Part shown: piece after piece, positions 12,166 through 24,801 of the stretch
Position numbering within the stretch: the first letter of the stretch is position 1
Layout: every line of letters begins with the position of its first letter
Origin: Lutjanus erythropterus
Taxonomy: Eukaryota; Chordata; Actinopteri; Lutjaniformes; Lutjanidae
Reading direction: 5' to 3'
Assembly (NCBI GenBank): GCA_020091685.1
Contig: CM034610.1
Location: 28,879,673 to 28,943,672 of the forward strand
DNA length: 64,000 nt
Notes under the pieces: model-generated
What the model was told of the DNA's origin: nothing
The model's input: only the letters and a program-made list of their open reading frames with translations
Database searches by the model: none
Translations under genes and position numbers: made by a program

Positions 12166-13734
12166 GAGGCTTGTGTATTTTGCATTCTTTTTTTTTTCTC
12201 AGAGTTCAAGTTTGACTGTTGCAGTAGCCAAACTGCACAGGTTTTTCCTGATATCATAGACTTTGTTGTCATAAAAAGTACATGCAAAAGTAGAAACTTG
12301 TACACTTCTTATGACAGCTGGCATTCAAATGCACACACACTGGCAGCTTGTTAACTTCCAGTACTCTGTTTGTGTGAAAATCTGCTGTTTTCACATCACA
12401 GATGACGATGACAGGCATTAAAACACAAATCTTACTGATAAAACATACTCATGTTGGCTGGTAGAGGATTTTAGTTTGGCTCACTGAGCTGTAGAAAAAG
12501 CACTGATTGTCGAATATTCGTGTTGGACGGCCAAATCTGATTCAGCTAAAAAGAATCTCAGTCGGGGACAGCCCTAGAAACCATCTATCAATCAGCTTTG
12601 TTTCATTAGCTTTTTGGCCTAACAACATAACAGTGACAAAAAACTGAAGAAGGTTTTCTACATAAAAGCTCATTAATGGAAACGTGACAGTTTTATTCTT
12701 CAGCGGTTCACAGAACAAGTGAAATTATACACCTCTTTTCATTGTCTCCCCTCAGTGATTACACTTAAGTATTAAGCTGTGGAAAACTACATGATGTTAT
12801 TATTTTTTTTAATCAGAAATCTTGCATGACTGCTCCACCCTCATGAAATTCATCGAATCCCTCATGCAAGAAAATATGAATAGACATTTTCCTGCCTGTA
12901 TGTACTGAGTGCTGCAGAGTTCAGCAGAGACTGATGTTTTATGCACTTTTTGTAGCAGCTGTTTCAACTTGAGAGATCTCTGTGCTGTCGATTATATGGT
13001 AGGATGACTGTATGAGTGGGCTTTTTACTGTACATACACACCGCAGATATCAAAGTTAAACACTGCACCACTACAGTCTGCAAAATACCAGTTTGTTACT
13101 TTGGACTCGTGTACTGTGAGCCTGTAGGTTTGGATATGAACTTCTAAACATTGTAATTATTTTATAGCATTGTTACACATTTTATTAAATTGAGTTGAAG
13201 TACAATATATGATTCTACTGTTGTCTCTACAGATTTAATGTCATAAAGGACTCAATTTTATAGATATTTAGGACTGTCTACTTTTCAAAAAGATTAAGTT
13301 TGATCAAATTTGAACAAAGGGTGGGTGATCTGACAGTTTTAGATTATGATCAGTCTTTCCAAAATTCACAGAACTTCATCCACGGTGTGTAAACGAACCC
13401 GCTGAGTGATGTAGTTAACTGGATGGCTCTGCTGATTGAATGAATTACTTCACGTGGCTTTTTCTTGGGCGACCTTTTGTAAAAATGCAACTGGTGTTAC
13501 AGCATGTGGCCTGGCAGATGAGGAGCTTGCACTAAAAAAAAAAAAAAAAGAAAAATGTTTAATGTGGTGTTTTATTTTTAATGGTGCAGTTTTCAAGTGG
13601 CTGTTGTCAACGGGGAATTCCAAGATTGACAAAAAAGATTATAGTTTATATCCTGGATTGTGATTGTGATCAAATATTTCTAAAAGTTTGAGCTAACACA
13701 TTTTCTGTATCGCCATGCAAGAAAGGTTGAGGGT

Positions 13735-13875
13735 AAAGCATGCAGGTGGAAACCAACATTTTCAGTTTACTGTCATGTTTGACAAAAGAAAAATCTGAAC
13801 ATTTGAGAAGCTGGAACCAGCAAGTCTTTGACTGAAATGATTTCTTTTGATAAATTTTATCGACTAAGTGTGAAA
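13735..13875 (+). repeat. MITE interior (ggctgcaac family)
   Basis: The pattern ttcagtttactgtcatg, then acatttgagaagctggaacc and a cgacta end, fits the 3' half of the same MITE family. Confidence 0.45.
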
Positions 13876-14514
13876 GCTCTTTTGTCATATAGACAAGAAT
13901 ATTGTAGAATGCCCTAAAATATTGTCGTATCGCCCACCTCGAGTTGTACTGCCTTTGATGCTGCTCACAAAAAAACCCACAAAAATTATATACAGTAAAT
14001 GGGTGAATAGGTGACGAGTCATGAAAATAAAAACTAGTCTTTCATGGTGGAGTGTTGAGGATGAATTGATGAGGAAAGAAGCTGCGCTGTAGTCTGGAGG
14101 TACGGTTACTTCTGTATCTCTTGCCAGATGGCAGCAGGGTGAAGGTGGAACCAGCAAATCTGAAATAATTAATTTTCTGTTAATTGAGTCATCAAGTAAT
14201 GGTTGAAGCTGTAGATTTATGCTTTATTGTTGTTTATTTTCAAATGAAATGTTTCACTTTTACAAGTGAAAAAGCTTTGTTGATGACTAACCGATGTGTT
14301 TGTAATAAAATAAATAAATAAATCCAAAAGGAGTTGACACTGATTATAACAGAGGAACACAGACTGTCCTTTAACATTAGTGTCACAATGTTATTTAATG
14401 AAATTATTACCTCTTCTTGGAATCTGTTGGATGAATTTACCCCCTCCAGAACATCTCTTTGAATTAGTAACAGTGATATTATAATGGATATAATGTGTTT
14501 CTTGTGTCTGCTCT

Positions 14515-14835
14515 CAGGGTAACCTCTCTCTGATGTATCTCTCAGTATTCAGACAGCACCTTCTCCTTCAGGAGTACAGTACTGATGTGCTGCCAGGGCT
14601 GTGAGTGAGTGAGAACCCTGGCAGCTGTGTCCTGCACATATTTGAGCCTGTCCAGGGCTCTGCTGGGTACCCAGACAGGACACCCATTCCAATAATCCAG
14701 ACAGGAGGAGATGAAGTTGTGGACAGTCTGAGTCAGATAGTCAGAGTCTGAGAGTGATGGCCAGAGTCTGGACATGGTTTTTAGGTGGTAGAAAGTAAAT
14801 GTGAGACCAGTCCTGTTTCTGTGGGTAGACATTAT
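14515..14835 (-). mobile_element. Non-LTR retrotransposon fragment (RT C-terminal region)
   Basis: The minus strand translates to a reverse-transcriptase C-terminal signature: HNFISSCLDYWNGC, then PSRALDRLKYVQDTAARVL. This is the pattern of the LINE thumb/connector region (F-x-S-R-L-D-Y-C-N, then L-Q-x-V-Q-N-x-A-A-R). Only about 96 codons survive and both ends break off. Antisense to srcin1. The clade (L2/Rex-like) is a guess. Confidence 0.7.
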
Positions 14836-15065
14836 GGGGCCAGGCCCACCCTGGATGACCTCTGTGTCCCCCTCTGCTGCATTTTGTCCCCTCCCCTCCA
14901 GCTACTGACTTACAATAAATCATATAATATGTTGTTTTTAGATGCAGGAGTTAGTAATCAAGTATTTTCATTTTAAAGAGTTGATTAAAAAGTTTAGAAT
15001 TCATCACAATATGATTGGCCAGAACCTGTACTTACGTAGCCAGGTGAGTTTGAGGACATGCAGTC

Positions 15066-15460
15066 CTTCTCAAATGTTTGGACTCATCTTCTCATACTTG
15101 AGACATTAAAATAATGGAATATGAAATTATATGTAGTAAGCAAACAATGTGAAAACGAGGCAAAGTGTGTTTTAAATTTTAGATTGTTTTGATTCCTCTG
15201 CATTTGCAACCAAAGCCTTTGATTCAGAAACAGAGTGCAGGAGTCTTTTTGCTTTTTCTTGTCGACCCATGTTCTTCTCCCTCATACCTGTCAACCTACA
15301 AGTGTGCAAAAGTCTTTTGCTCTTTTATATTTTAGATTCTTCAAAGTAGCCACCTTTGCTTTCATGACAGTTTTGCACACTTTTGGTATTATCTGAAACA
15401 TTTCTTATAAATAGAAAGAGTTCTCTGATCGTCTCTTTTCAGGGAAAGAAACAATCTTAT
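15066..15460. mobile_element. Tc1-like transposon relic (terminal/untranslated part)
   Basis: The sequence ctcaaatgtttggactcatc and, 270 bases on, ttcttcaaagtagccacctt and ttttgcacacttttgg match, from memory, the end of a widespread vertebrate Tc1-like element. The block seems duplicated in part: a degraded equivalent lies at 15175-15240. No transposase frame follows. Confidence 0.6.
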
Positions 15461-16092
15461 ATGAGCTCATATTTATCCCTGGATTGGCTGGAATATTTAT
15501 TTCAACCAGTCACTATTTTCTTCCACCCTTGTCAGTGGATTTGGTCGCCTCCATCACCTTCAAACACCACTTTGACAGTGAACTGGAGACATGCTGTGGA
15601 AAACTAGACTAATTAAGCATGCTGCATCAAAAGAACATCAGATGTGTGAAGCAAACTTATGTGGAGGGATAAAGAGAACAACACAGACAGACCAAGACAT
15701 CTCCACTTGTGATCAGCAGATAAATAATTGTCACTACCTGTCATCAGTTATTGATGTTGTGGAATTTATCGGAGTGAACGCAGCACGCTTCACAAACACA
15801 AAGCCCAACTGAACCAGCTGGCATTTGAAAAAGTATTGATGAGAACATTCAGAACTGAGTGGAAGGAGATGTTACTCATTCAGTGGGAAAAACTTTGCCT
15901 GTCATTCTTTTAAAGAACTTGATGATGAGTTAAAAAAATTGTCTTAAATTCATATATTAAATTGTAGCTGTGGATTTATTTGTGTGTCAGACTGTAGGTC
16001 AGATCTTTTGCACTGAGTTGGTTTTAGTCATGTCAGAATTACCTCTTGCCTCGCTGTGTAAATTTATCCAATTGCTTTGTTCTTGTTTTTCG

Positions 16093-16114
16093 TTTTTTTT
16101 TTTTTTTTTTTTTT
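16093..16114 (+). repeat. Poly-T tract (22 T)
   Basis: Twenty-two consecutive T; no retroelement body recognised next to it. Confidence 0.85.
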
Positions 16115-17060
16115 AAGCTGCTCTTTGCAGATGATTAGCTGTGTCTAATAAATCCTAGTATTATTCTGAAATTGCTGCACACTATAGCCTGCTCATGGCT
16201 GTAATGCTCATTTTTATTTGTATAAATAACTAGTCTGTTAGCTTCATGCTAGAACATAACAGGAAGTCTCATTGGCACGCTAGCAGAAAATAACATTGCA
16301 GTTGCAGTAATATTAACATAAACTGATACATTTTACATGTGTGCTCAACCTTTGAGGCGTAAATTTAATCTGATCTTTAGAAACAAACTGACAGCTGATG
16401 ACTTCATATTGTTCACTCAGTCTGTTATTGTGGCTCCAACGCTCCACGCTGACCAGCTACAGCAGCCTTGAAGGGTCAAAACTCAAACTCAAAATTTCAA
16501 AATACAGCTTCCACTTGGAGAAGACATTGCATTCTGTTTTATTTATTGTTCACTACATGATGAGCAGGAACAGCTAGATGTAGCACTGAACACAAAAAGT
16601 ATGTAATGTATGAAATATATTTCACTCTAGGTTCACATTTATCCTGTGTGCATTTTTCAGGGGATTTGTTTGTTTCGGCCTAACATCTTATTTTATTTTT
16701 TATCTTCTTACAGCACCAGCTTGATCAGCAGGAACAGATCATTTTAGCATTTCACTTCAAAAAGTAATTTATTTACCACTTTTAAATGCAGTATAGCGAT
16801 GAGGCTGCTGAAATAAAACTCAAAAAGACTAACTGACATGTGATTTTTGGAAAAATCAGTCCTTATACACAGTCTTCAGAAGCGTATGATTAAATTTTTA
16901 TTCCATGGTCAAGTGTTAAGAAAGCAAAAATTGCAATAAATCATAAATAATAAATCGCAGTACTTTGAGAATTACAATACATGTCGAACCGGCACCCAAG
17001 TATCGTGAGTGTGGAACTGTATCATCCCAAACCTTCTCGTTCTGCTCATTATGATTTTTC

Positions 17061-17080
17061 AGGGTTAGGGTTAGGGTTAG
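17061..17080 (+). repeat. Short interstitial telomere-like repeat
   Basis: About three TTAGGG units (agggttagggttagggttag). Too short to be a relic of chromosome fusion by itself. Confidence 0.75.
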
Positions 17081-19504
17081 TGTCCTCTCAGTGTAGCTCA
17101 TACAGTTTGGAAATTGCAGCATTGTTACTTGGCCATCCCTTTCTTTTATTTTTATTATCTGTAAGGCTGTAGGCTGCAGTGTAGCCGTGAGGATACTGAT
17201 TTATTGTGCCCAACCCCAAAAATAGAACCTCACCTCCCAGTAATCCTGCCGCCGGCTCTGTATGAGACTACAATGAGAGGGTGGAGTCCAGAATGATGTC
17301 CAGGTCCCCTCTGGGGATGGGCGGTCCGAGCAGCCGTCCAGGTGAAGGGGAAGATCTCCACTGGGGAGCCACAACCACGAGTTCAATTTTACTGTTTAGC
17401 TTGAATAGTTTGGATCACATCCAGATTTTAATGTCGTGCAGGCGGTTGACATGGTTCTGTGGTGGCAGCTGAATCTTTATTCATTTTATTTCCATATTTG
17501 AATCAGCATCATCAAACCCCTCAGACATTTTCTCATTTTTCCGGCTCTCTTGAGGCGTTTCATCGTGAAAATCAATTTCATTTACACTTCAGTCACGAAA
17601 ATGCATCAAATATTCACACAATGTTCCATGAAATGTATGAATTAAATCACTGAACAAGTGTGATTGTGGTGATTCTGATCAAGCGTCTCCTGTAATGACT
17701 TATCACTGGAACCAAAGTCACTTAAATGTGACAGCTGCAGCGATACTGATGAATGAGCGCAGAGGAGAGTGAGAGGGAGGACGTTCACAGAGATCCTGTG
17801 GGAAGGTTTATTGACTGTTTCTGTGGAAAATAAAACAACAGCTTGAGCCAGGCTTCCTTTCTTTCTTTGTTTTCACCTGAAGAAATGATCCTCTGCAGCA
17901 AATCTAAGAGAAAACTCGTTAGAGGAGAAAGTTCGAGAATGAATCGCTTCATCCATCTTTGAGTTTCTCTCCTCTGCTCTGCTCTGTTTGTTATGCTCTT
18001 CTCTCTGTTTCATTTCTCCTGTGCATATAAGCCTTGGCATGCTGTTTTTCTAACCTCTATCTGCTCTCTTTTTCCTCTTTTTCTTCACGGTTCACTAAAC
18101 ACAAACTTTATAATTCCCTGTTGCTGCGTTCTTTTCTCTTCAGTAGCTCGATTCTTGTGTGGTTGAAGGCAGAAGGTGTGCAGCGTCTGGCTGACAAGCA
18201 CACTCCGAGACCATAAATCTCCAAACATATGAGAGGCAGCACACATAATCTGTCAGGCTGTTCGCAGTGTTAGGAGACGCGTGTGGGTGCTTGTGTATGG
18301 TTTCAGCATTTTAAAGACGCTCAAAACATTATTAATGTAGAAGGAGCAAAAGCCCCAAGAGATAATTCGGTGCAACAGATTGTAAATGTGCATGCATGTG
18401 TGCATTTATCTTCTCATCTTAAATGTGTGTGTCTTTTGTCACAATTGTCAGTGTTTCCTACATGTTTGTGAACACATGCATGGCTGAGCGTCATGCCTGC
18501 ACGCTCTCAGCTTGTTCTAGCCCCAAGAAATCAAACGGCACCCATATAGGACCGAGCGAAGACCAGAGATGCAGAAGGCAATCGGAGCTGGCTTCACATG
18601 GCACTGTGGGGGCTCATTACTGTATTCTTTGGGCTGGAAAATGTCTGTCAGTGAGGATTCATTAAAAGCCAACCTGCTGCAGCAGCTCCTGCTAGTCCAG
18701 TAATGAGAGGTCCTTCACAAATTTGGGCTCCCCGGTGGTTCAAATTGGACAGGTGAAATATCAGTGGTAATCTGCATTACGGATAGAGCCTGCAGTGATT
18801 GAGTTCCGCTTTGTTGTGGTGATTAGCATTACAATGCTCATGTTCGCTCAGTTCTTTACGGAACAGTTGAAACCAGCTCGCTGTTGTCTGCTTGAGGCCA
18901 GAGCACCCTCGAGTAGCTGCAGAGTAACATCCATTTATTTTATCTTTCTTCAGAAACATTTCGCTCGGCAACAGCTGCTGCCTGCCCAGTTTTTATCATC
19001 CTTTCTACACACTCTACTCTCCTCTTTTGAAATTTAATTGAAGCATTGTTCGATAGCTGTTGTGCGTCATTATTAATGCAGGTGGACTTTTCCGAGGGCA
19101 GACTGGACGTATTTGGACTATAATGTTGGTTAGAGTGGGTTTGTTTAACCTGGCTGGCTGCTGCTCCATCTAAGGTGCTCTAATTTTATCTTTAGGATTC
19201 AGCTTCTTTTTGTTGAGCCTCTGTTGGTAGAAGAAGATGTAAAGGCTGCTTTGTCTGAGATAAACTGTTTATTTGTCTGTGCCTGTGTGCTATAAGCTTT
19301 CTTTTTCAGTCGCTGTTGTGTGTCTGTGCATTGATTTCCTGAGGCCATTTTATTTTTCTTTTGTTCATGTGTTCTATTTTTTTTTTCATGTAAACTCATT
19401 GATTACTGTACAGAAATAAATGCCTCAGCATCATCTGTTCTTTCTTTATCTCTGCACTCTACCTGTTTTTATTCTCCGCTAACTTCTCCTCTCGTGTCTT
19501 TCAG

Positions 19505-19706
19505 ACTCGCACACCGCGTGTGACACGACTCAGCCCAACACAGCCGGCTCTCGCTGACCAGGCCAGCAGGGTATCCTTTGCGTCAGCTGAAAATCTGGAG
19601 ACCATGTCTGAGCCTGATATCCCCATCGGCTTTAACCGGATGAACCGGCTTCGCCAGAGCCTGCCGCTGGCTCGCTCGTCCAGCCAGGCCAAGCTGCGGG
19701 CACCAG
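19505..19706 (+). CDS. srcin1: srcin1 exon B (202 nt)
   Basis: Acceptor ctttcag, donor CAG|gtcagt; enters in phase 0 and leaves with one base (G) in phase 1. It encodes TRTPRVTRLSPTQPALADQ, then an SFASAENLETMSEPDIPIGF stretch, and ends MNRLRQSLPLARSSSQAKLR followed by APG. The Asn-Arg-Leu-Arg-Gln-Ser-Leu-Pro-Leu segment with its Ser/Arg cluster is a conserved family block and a likely kinase target; that role is inference. The exon follows directly on QQPNYWSFK of exon A, as in mammalian SRCIN1. Confidence 0.93.
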
Positions 19707-20039
19707 GTCAGTCCACCATCTTTAAGAAAAATCTGCAGTGACTTGTGACCTTTACCGAGATACCATACAGATCCTTCTGTTACAGAAAAATCAGCCTGCT
19801 GAGAATCATTGATTTGATAAAAAAAAAAATACAAGAGTTAGCTTGCATACTTTTTGGTTTGGTTTCTAAAATTTAACGTGTGTGCATATTTGCTTTTTTC
19901 CCACAGTTCCTTCATTATGTAACGTGACAGTACTGTATATGATATCACCAGAAACTGGCTACAATAGAACGTTGGAATAGTGCTGTAGAAATGAATTTTC
20001 AGTTTCATATCTCCTGAGCTTCTCATGTTACTCATGCAA

Positions 20040-20110
20040 TAAGGCACTGAACCCATAACCACTCCAGGCGCCTGATTCTGGGCAGCATCCATCACTCTGC
20101 CATCTCTCCC
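20040..20110 (+). repeat. SINE-like fragment
   Basis: Carries aaggcactgaacccataacc and a short GC-rich tail, like the body of tRNA-derived fish SINEs; heavily degraded. Confidence 0.4.
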
Positions 20111-20216
20111 ACAAATTACATGTGCATGTGTGTATACAGGCCTACGTGTGTGTGAAATAATTGACAATGGAATGAAAAAAATCAAATTTTCCTCGAAGGC
20201 AGATTAAGATAGTACA

Positions 20217-20241
20217 TTCTTCTTCTTCTTCTTCTTCTTCT
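20217..20241 (+). repeat. (TTC)8 microsatellite
   Basis: Eight TTC units. Confidence 0.9.
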
Positions 20242-22444
20242 AGTCCCACTCGTGGCACTGAGTTGCTAATTGTTAGTCCTCTCCTGCAACACTCATTGCA
20301 TCAATGCTTTTTCAGGTCATGATACCAGACAAATAAGTCAGTTTGATGGAGTGGGTGTGAACGGTGGTGTCAGTTGGTCCATCACTTTGGTCAAGTCTAC
20401 TATCAGTTGAACTATTGGGTAAAATTTAGTACTGACATTCAGGGTCTCCTCCAGAGGATAAATCCTGCTGATCATCTGATATATTATCTAGCACCAACTT
20501 CAGGCTGCCGTTGGTTTAGAGTGAAATGTCTCAAATATTGGATTGATTGCCATTAAAATTTGTATTTGTATACATTTGTGTTCCCCTCAGGATGAACTGT
20601 AAAAACTTTGGTAATCATCTCACATCTCCTCTAGCACCATTATCACATCACAACTTTATATTTTATCAATATACCTGTAATGAAATTCCCATCAACCTCA
20701 ACTGTATTTTAGCAATGCTGTTTAGCACTAATGAGCAGTTGTTAGCATCAACATGCTAACATCGTCGATGTGAGCATGTTTGCATGCTGACGTCAGCATT
20801 TAGCTCAAAGCACCACTCTGCTCATAGAGCTCCTACCAGCATTATAGACTCTTAGGATCTGGTTAGTTTTGGGTTCACATTGCAGGACGTGACGTACCTA
20901 CAACCTGTCACCTACATGAGCTGCGTCTTGCTGTACTTGACATTAATTGGTTTGTAGATGGACGTGTTTGACTTCGGCGTGTTGTCAATTCAGTGAAATC
21001 CCTCTCTTTCATCTTGGAAAATAATTGAAAAGTGTCAGAATTTTTGCAAGTTTTTTCAAACTGATTCCAGTGTTTTTGATTTTTCCAGTTTTCAGATGAT
21101 AGCCTGCCAGAACCTCCTGTGATTGGTCTGAAAGTCCAAACCATCCAAACAAATGTTTTAATGTTAGACACGAACAGAACCATTGCTGAAGTTTGAGCTG
21201 GATTGAGACCACCGCATTCGATCTGTAATAGTGATTCAAGTCATACTCAAGTCCTAAAGTCCAGACCAAGTGAGGCGGGTGTGGAAGAGACATTAGGCTT
21301 ATTTTCAAGACAGCTAAACTAGAATTTAGAGAAAAACTGTTATTCATGGCCTTTGCTGACACTCACCTGCAGAGCAGCTGCTGCTCACAAAACTCCTGCA
21401 GCAGCCTCCATGTCTTGTTGTTTTATACATTTTACCTGTAAGACTCACATTTCAGTGCCTTTACTGTCATCCAACATGACGGCAGTGGAGGAAATAGAGG
21501 CAGCGTTTGACATTGCTTCCTGAGTCACGCTGATCTATCCTCCTTTTCCTTCACTCATCTCTATTTCCATCACAGTTAGATCATTGTGAGACAAGGCCAA
21601 GTTTATAAAAGCTGCCATGTTTGTTTCCTGTGTTGCTCTGAGTCCAATGCTGCTGTGAAAAGGAGCAGTGATTCAGCTGATAACATTCAGCTCTTTTAAA
21701 CTGGAGGCTGCTCAACTGATGATTTAATTCATCTTCATTCAGAGGGCAGCTCAAGTTAATGGACGCTCATTTTCTCTGCCTTGATGTCTGTGGATCTGTC
21801 CAATCTATTGAAAACATTTCTTTGATTGACAAGTCAAGAGCCAATCACAGACTGGATGTGTCCATGTGTGTAAACTATTAATCTTCTTAGATGTTTTTGA
21901 CAAGCTGCGGCAAACAAGACGCATTAGTTATGATATTAAAGCAGCCTCCTCTTAGAGGGGATCACTTATTTGAGTTGACTGAAGGCATCAAGTGTTAGTA
22001 AACCTGATATAACCCTCTGAGTGTCAAGCCAAAGTCAGACTTCGGTCCACTGCCTATAGGAACACAGAATATAAACAGAGCTGTCTCATGCTTCCAAATG
22101 ATCTTGCCAAGCTACCTGTCATCTCTGATTAATGGCTTTGGCAAGAAGCAAAATCATCTTCTTCTAAAAATGATCCATCTTGCATATGAGGAGGAGGATG
22201 ATGCATTTGCTGGAGTTAGAAAGCGTGGGACAAAATGCAGCCAATAATTGATTGTAATTCTTGACAGAGCTTCTGTTAAGAATTTTTCATTTTTCTAAAG
22301 AATCTGTTCATGTACCATACTGCAAACTTGAGTCAGTTTATGGTGATTTAAAGCTAAATGCATCATGAAGATTACTTTGAAATGTTGTCAGTTACTGAAT
22401 GCAGATGACATGACAACTTTTGTAATTAGTAATGTTATACAGTG

Positions 22445-22692
22445 GATGGCAAAAATTGGCATTTGATCTGAATGCTTTTGGATTACTTTTTCATTATTCC
22501 AGAATCAAACATTAAGAATCAAGCAAGTATATCAAGTATATCGTATTTGTAATCAAAAATGTAATCAAATAATCCGTGATAATTACACATTTTTCAAATG
22601 TAATCTTATGTAAACTATTAATCTATAGTTACTTATTTTTGTAATCTGATTATGTAATCCCAATCACATGTAATCTGTTACTACCCAACCAT
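22445..22692. repeat. MITE fragment rich in 'gtaatctgattac' motifs
   Basis: It has repeated taatc/gtaat motifs (gtaatctgattatgtaatcc, catgtaatctgttactaccc) and ends in tactacccaacc, the usual end of a common fish MITE type with many short internal palindromes. Named from memory only. Confidence 0.5.
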
Positions 22693-23402
22693 ACAAAAAA
22701 ATGAAAATAGCTTTTTTTTCATGGAAAGAATTTTAAGCACCATGCACCACATTGTCTGTTCTAAAAACACACGTCTCACTGAGATCATTTTTCTTTTAAC
22801 ACCTAATATTACTGAACACACTGGTGAGAATTATCTTTTGTTCACTTTGCAGTTGCAGCTTCCAGGTGGTTGATAATTATGTGTCATTTCATGGTACTTT
22901 TTTTGTTCATGTGTGATAAATATCATGGCACAGAGGAGAATGAATGTTCTAAGCTACTGGAGAAATGATCTTGGTTAGGAGAAGTTGAAAGAAATATGTC
23001 TCACCTTTTTTCCATTTTTTTTACTATTCCTCAAAAAAATTGATCAATTTATGCAGCTCTTTTTCATTTTATTGAGTGAGTTAGAGTGTGGTACACAAGC
23101 CGCGTGTGAGGAGCAAAATAGCATCTTAAAAAGTGACTTCACACTAAATTCCCTTTTTAAAGTCATTAAATTAAATGTACAGCCACTTTTAATACTATCA
23201 AGTGATTCCCATCTATAGAGTTTATTGCTGTGTTAGTTATTAGAATTTTTTCCAGAGAAAATCTGTGAAAAATCTTGTACTCGATGCACCTGAAGTATAA
23301 GGCAAATTCACATTCTTCTGCTCTTACACATGCCCACATTCAAATACAGAAAACAGCTGTAGTAGTGATTAAATCGTAAGCCATTATGCACCAAGTGTAA
23401 AG

Positions 23403-23440
23403 ATTAAAATGAGGGTTATATATGTAACCATGGTTCTATG
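23403..23440 (+). repeat. Fish interspersed repeat end (gttatatatgtaaccatggt)
   Basis: The stretch ggttatatatgtaaccatgg, then ttctatga, is close to an interspersed sequence common in fish genomes; boundaries not resolved. Confidence 0.4.
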
Positions 23441-24272
23441 AATGCAGAATAACTCCCATGCCTGAAATTGCCTGTTTATACCAAGCAATAACCTGCCTGT
23501 TGGGTCAGCGGTAACAGATACAGCAATGCTGCAACAAACTGACACAACAAGAAAGAACGACACCACAAATGTTGAATAATTTGTTGTTTCCATTTTGCAA
23601 GATGCATTAAGTTTCTCTTCATGCAGCAGCTCCCAAAACATTTTTCAAGGAAGTCTTGGGATGTTGTGGTTCCTAGTTCAGTGGTGAGATCAGCTGAAAT
23701 AGACATCTGCTGCTTATCTTTGTAAGTAAAGCCACATTCTGTGTTGCAGCAAAAATGCTAGTGATCTCATTCATTTTGAATGGGGGCAGTGCATTTAGGC
23801 TGCAGCGGAAAAATTGAAACAGAGTCAACTTTTGGAGGAACACAGCGGCATGCTGTGGTGGCCAATCACAAGCCAGCCATCAGACTGCAGCACAGTCAGC
23901 TTGATATATTACTGAAACCGGTCACTCCTCAGGCTCAGCCTCAGAGTTCATGGACCAAACAATGACACTCTCCTGGTTGTGTCCTTGCTTTGTTTAGCTC
24001 GTGCACCCAGCTTCGGCATCTGGGTCTGACTGTGGTTTATGCTGCAAAGAACAGACACCACAAAGCCTCCTTTGGTTTGTGTCCTTTTGTTTGTGAGAGA
24101 GGGTGAATCAGAGAAATAAAACATTATTTCCTGATTGTTTCACAGTGGTTATGTTTTAAGCACAAATAACCACCCACACACACCCCTTCAGCTAATCACT
24201 GCATTACCTGATTCTGTCTGAATGTGGCTCAAGAGAGCCCAAACTCGTAATTTACATTATAGAGAACCAGGT

Positions 24273-24470
24273 GGATATCAGACAGCTGTTTCAAGTGCAC
24301 TTGCTGGACGTCAAGGATGTTGCAGGACGTTGTCAGTCCTTCAGTTGCGTACAAACTGCTGAAAGAATGTGGCCTTAAACATCTCCAAGTGTGTGATCAG
24401 ATCTCGATGGGTCTTAGGTGCATTCATACCTGGACTTAGAGCTGTCCACTTGTGATCACCTGAGATGATG
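24273..24470. repeat. Dispersed repeat, copy 1 (second copy near 40736)
   Basis: Shared elements in the same order as 40736-40890: atcagacagctgttt, gatcagatct, and cattcatacctggacttaga followed by gctgtccac. Both copies are in introns of srcin1 in the same orientation. Confidence 0.65.
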
Positions 24471-24671
24471 TTTCTGGGTTTGAATGAATTGTTCAAATGA
24501 AAATGGGCATTTAATTGACTTTTCTTTTTTGTCAGCGGGCACAAAAACACAAATATTTTGAGATGAAAATTGTCCCTCCACTCTCTGTTTTCATCCCTGA
24601 CTCTAAACTTCATTACCCCCCTTCAACCATCGTGGATCTCCCTCATTGCTCCTCCCCATCCATAAATGCAG

Positions 24672-24801
24672 GGATCTTGTTCCTCCAGCTTGGGGAGGAG
24701 ACTCGCCGGGTGCACCTGACCCATGAGCTGACCAGCCTGGATACTCTGAGGGCCCTCATTGTGCACATGTTCCCCCAGAGGCTCACCATGGCCATGCTCA
24801 G
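24672..24801 (+). CDS. srcin1: srcin1 exon C (130 nt)
   Basis: Acceptor aaatgcag, donor CAG|gtacgc; phase 1 in, phase 2 out. It encodes GILFLQLGEETRRVHLTHEL, then TSLDTLRALIVHMFPQRLTM and AML. This hydrophobic/charged block (F-L-Q-x-G-E-E ... F-P-Q-x-L-T-M) is one of the most conserved parts of p140Cap and KIAA1217 and looks like a folded ubiquitin-like or DIX-like unit; the fold is my inference. No deviation from the family is visible. Confidence 0.93.

Larger units (their letters stand above)
67..19504 (+). other. srcin1: Intron A/B (19.4 kb)
   Basis: This is the largest intron in the window and no coding exon was recognised in it. Contents noted separately: a 23-nt direct repeat near the 5' end, an inverted repeat at 5985-6146, two poly-T runs, a hAT-like MITE (8801-9238), several copies of a repeat beginning ggctgcaac, a LINE fragment (14515-14835), a Tc1-like relic (15066-15460) and a short telomere-like run (17061-17080). 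The rest is AT-rich sequence in which I see nothing specific. Long first introns often hold enhancers, but I cannot point to one here. Confidence 0.75.
19707..24671 (+). other. srcin1: Intron B/C (5.0 kb)
   Basis: Holds a SINE-like tail (20040-20110), a TTC triplet run (20217-20241), an AT-rich MITE fragment (22445-22692), a repeat with gttatatatgtaaccatggt (23403-23440) and a dispersed repeat (24273-24470). No further exon recognised. Confidence 0.75.

Noticed and set aside
17061..17080. Interstitial telomere as a sign of chromosome fusion
   Set aside because: Only about three units; such short runs are common and not informative.
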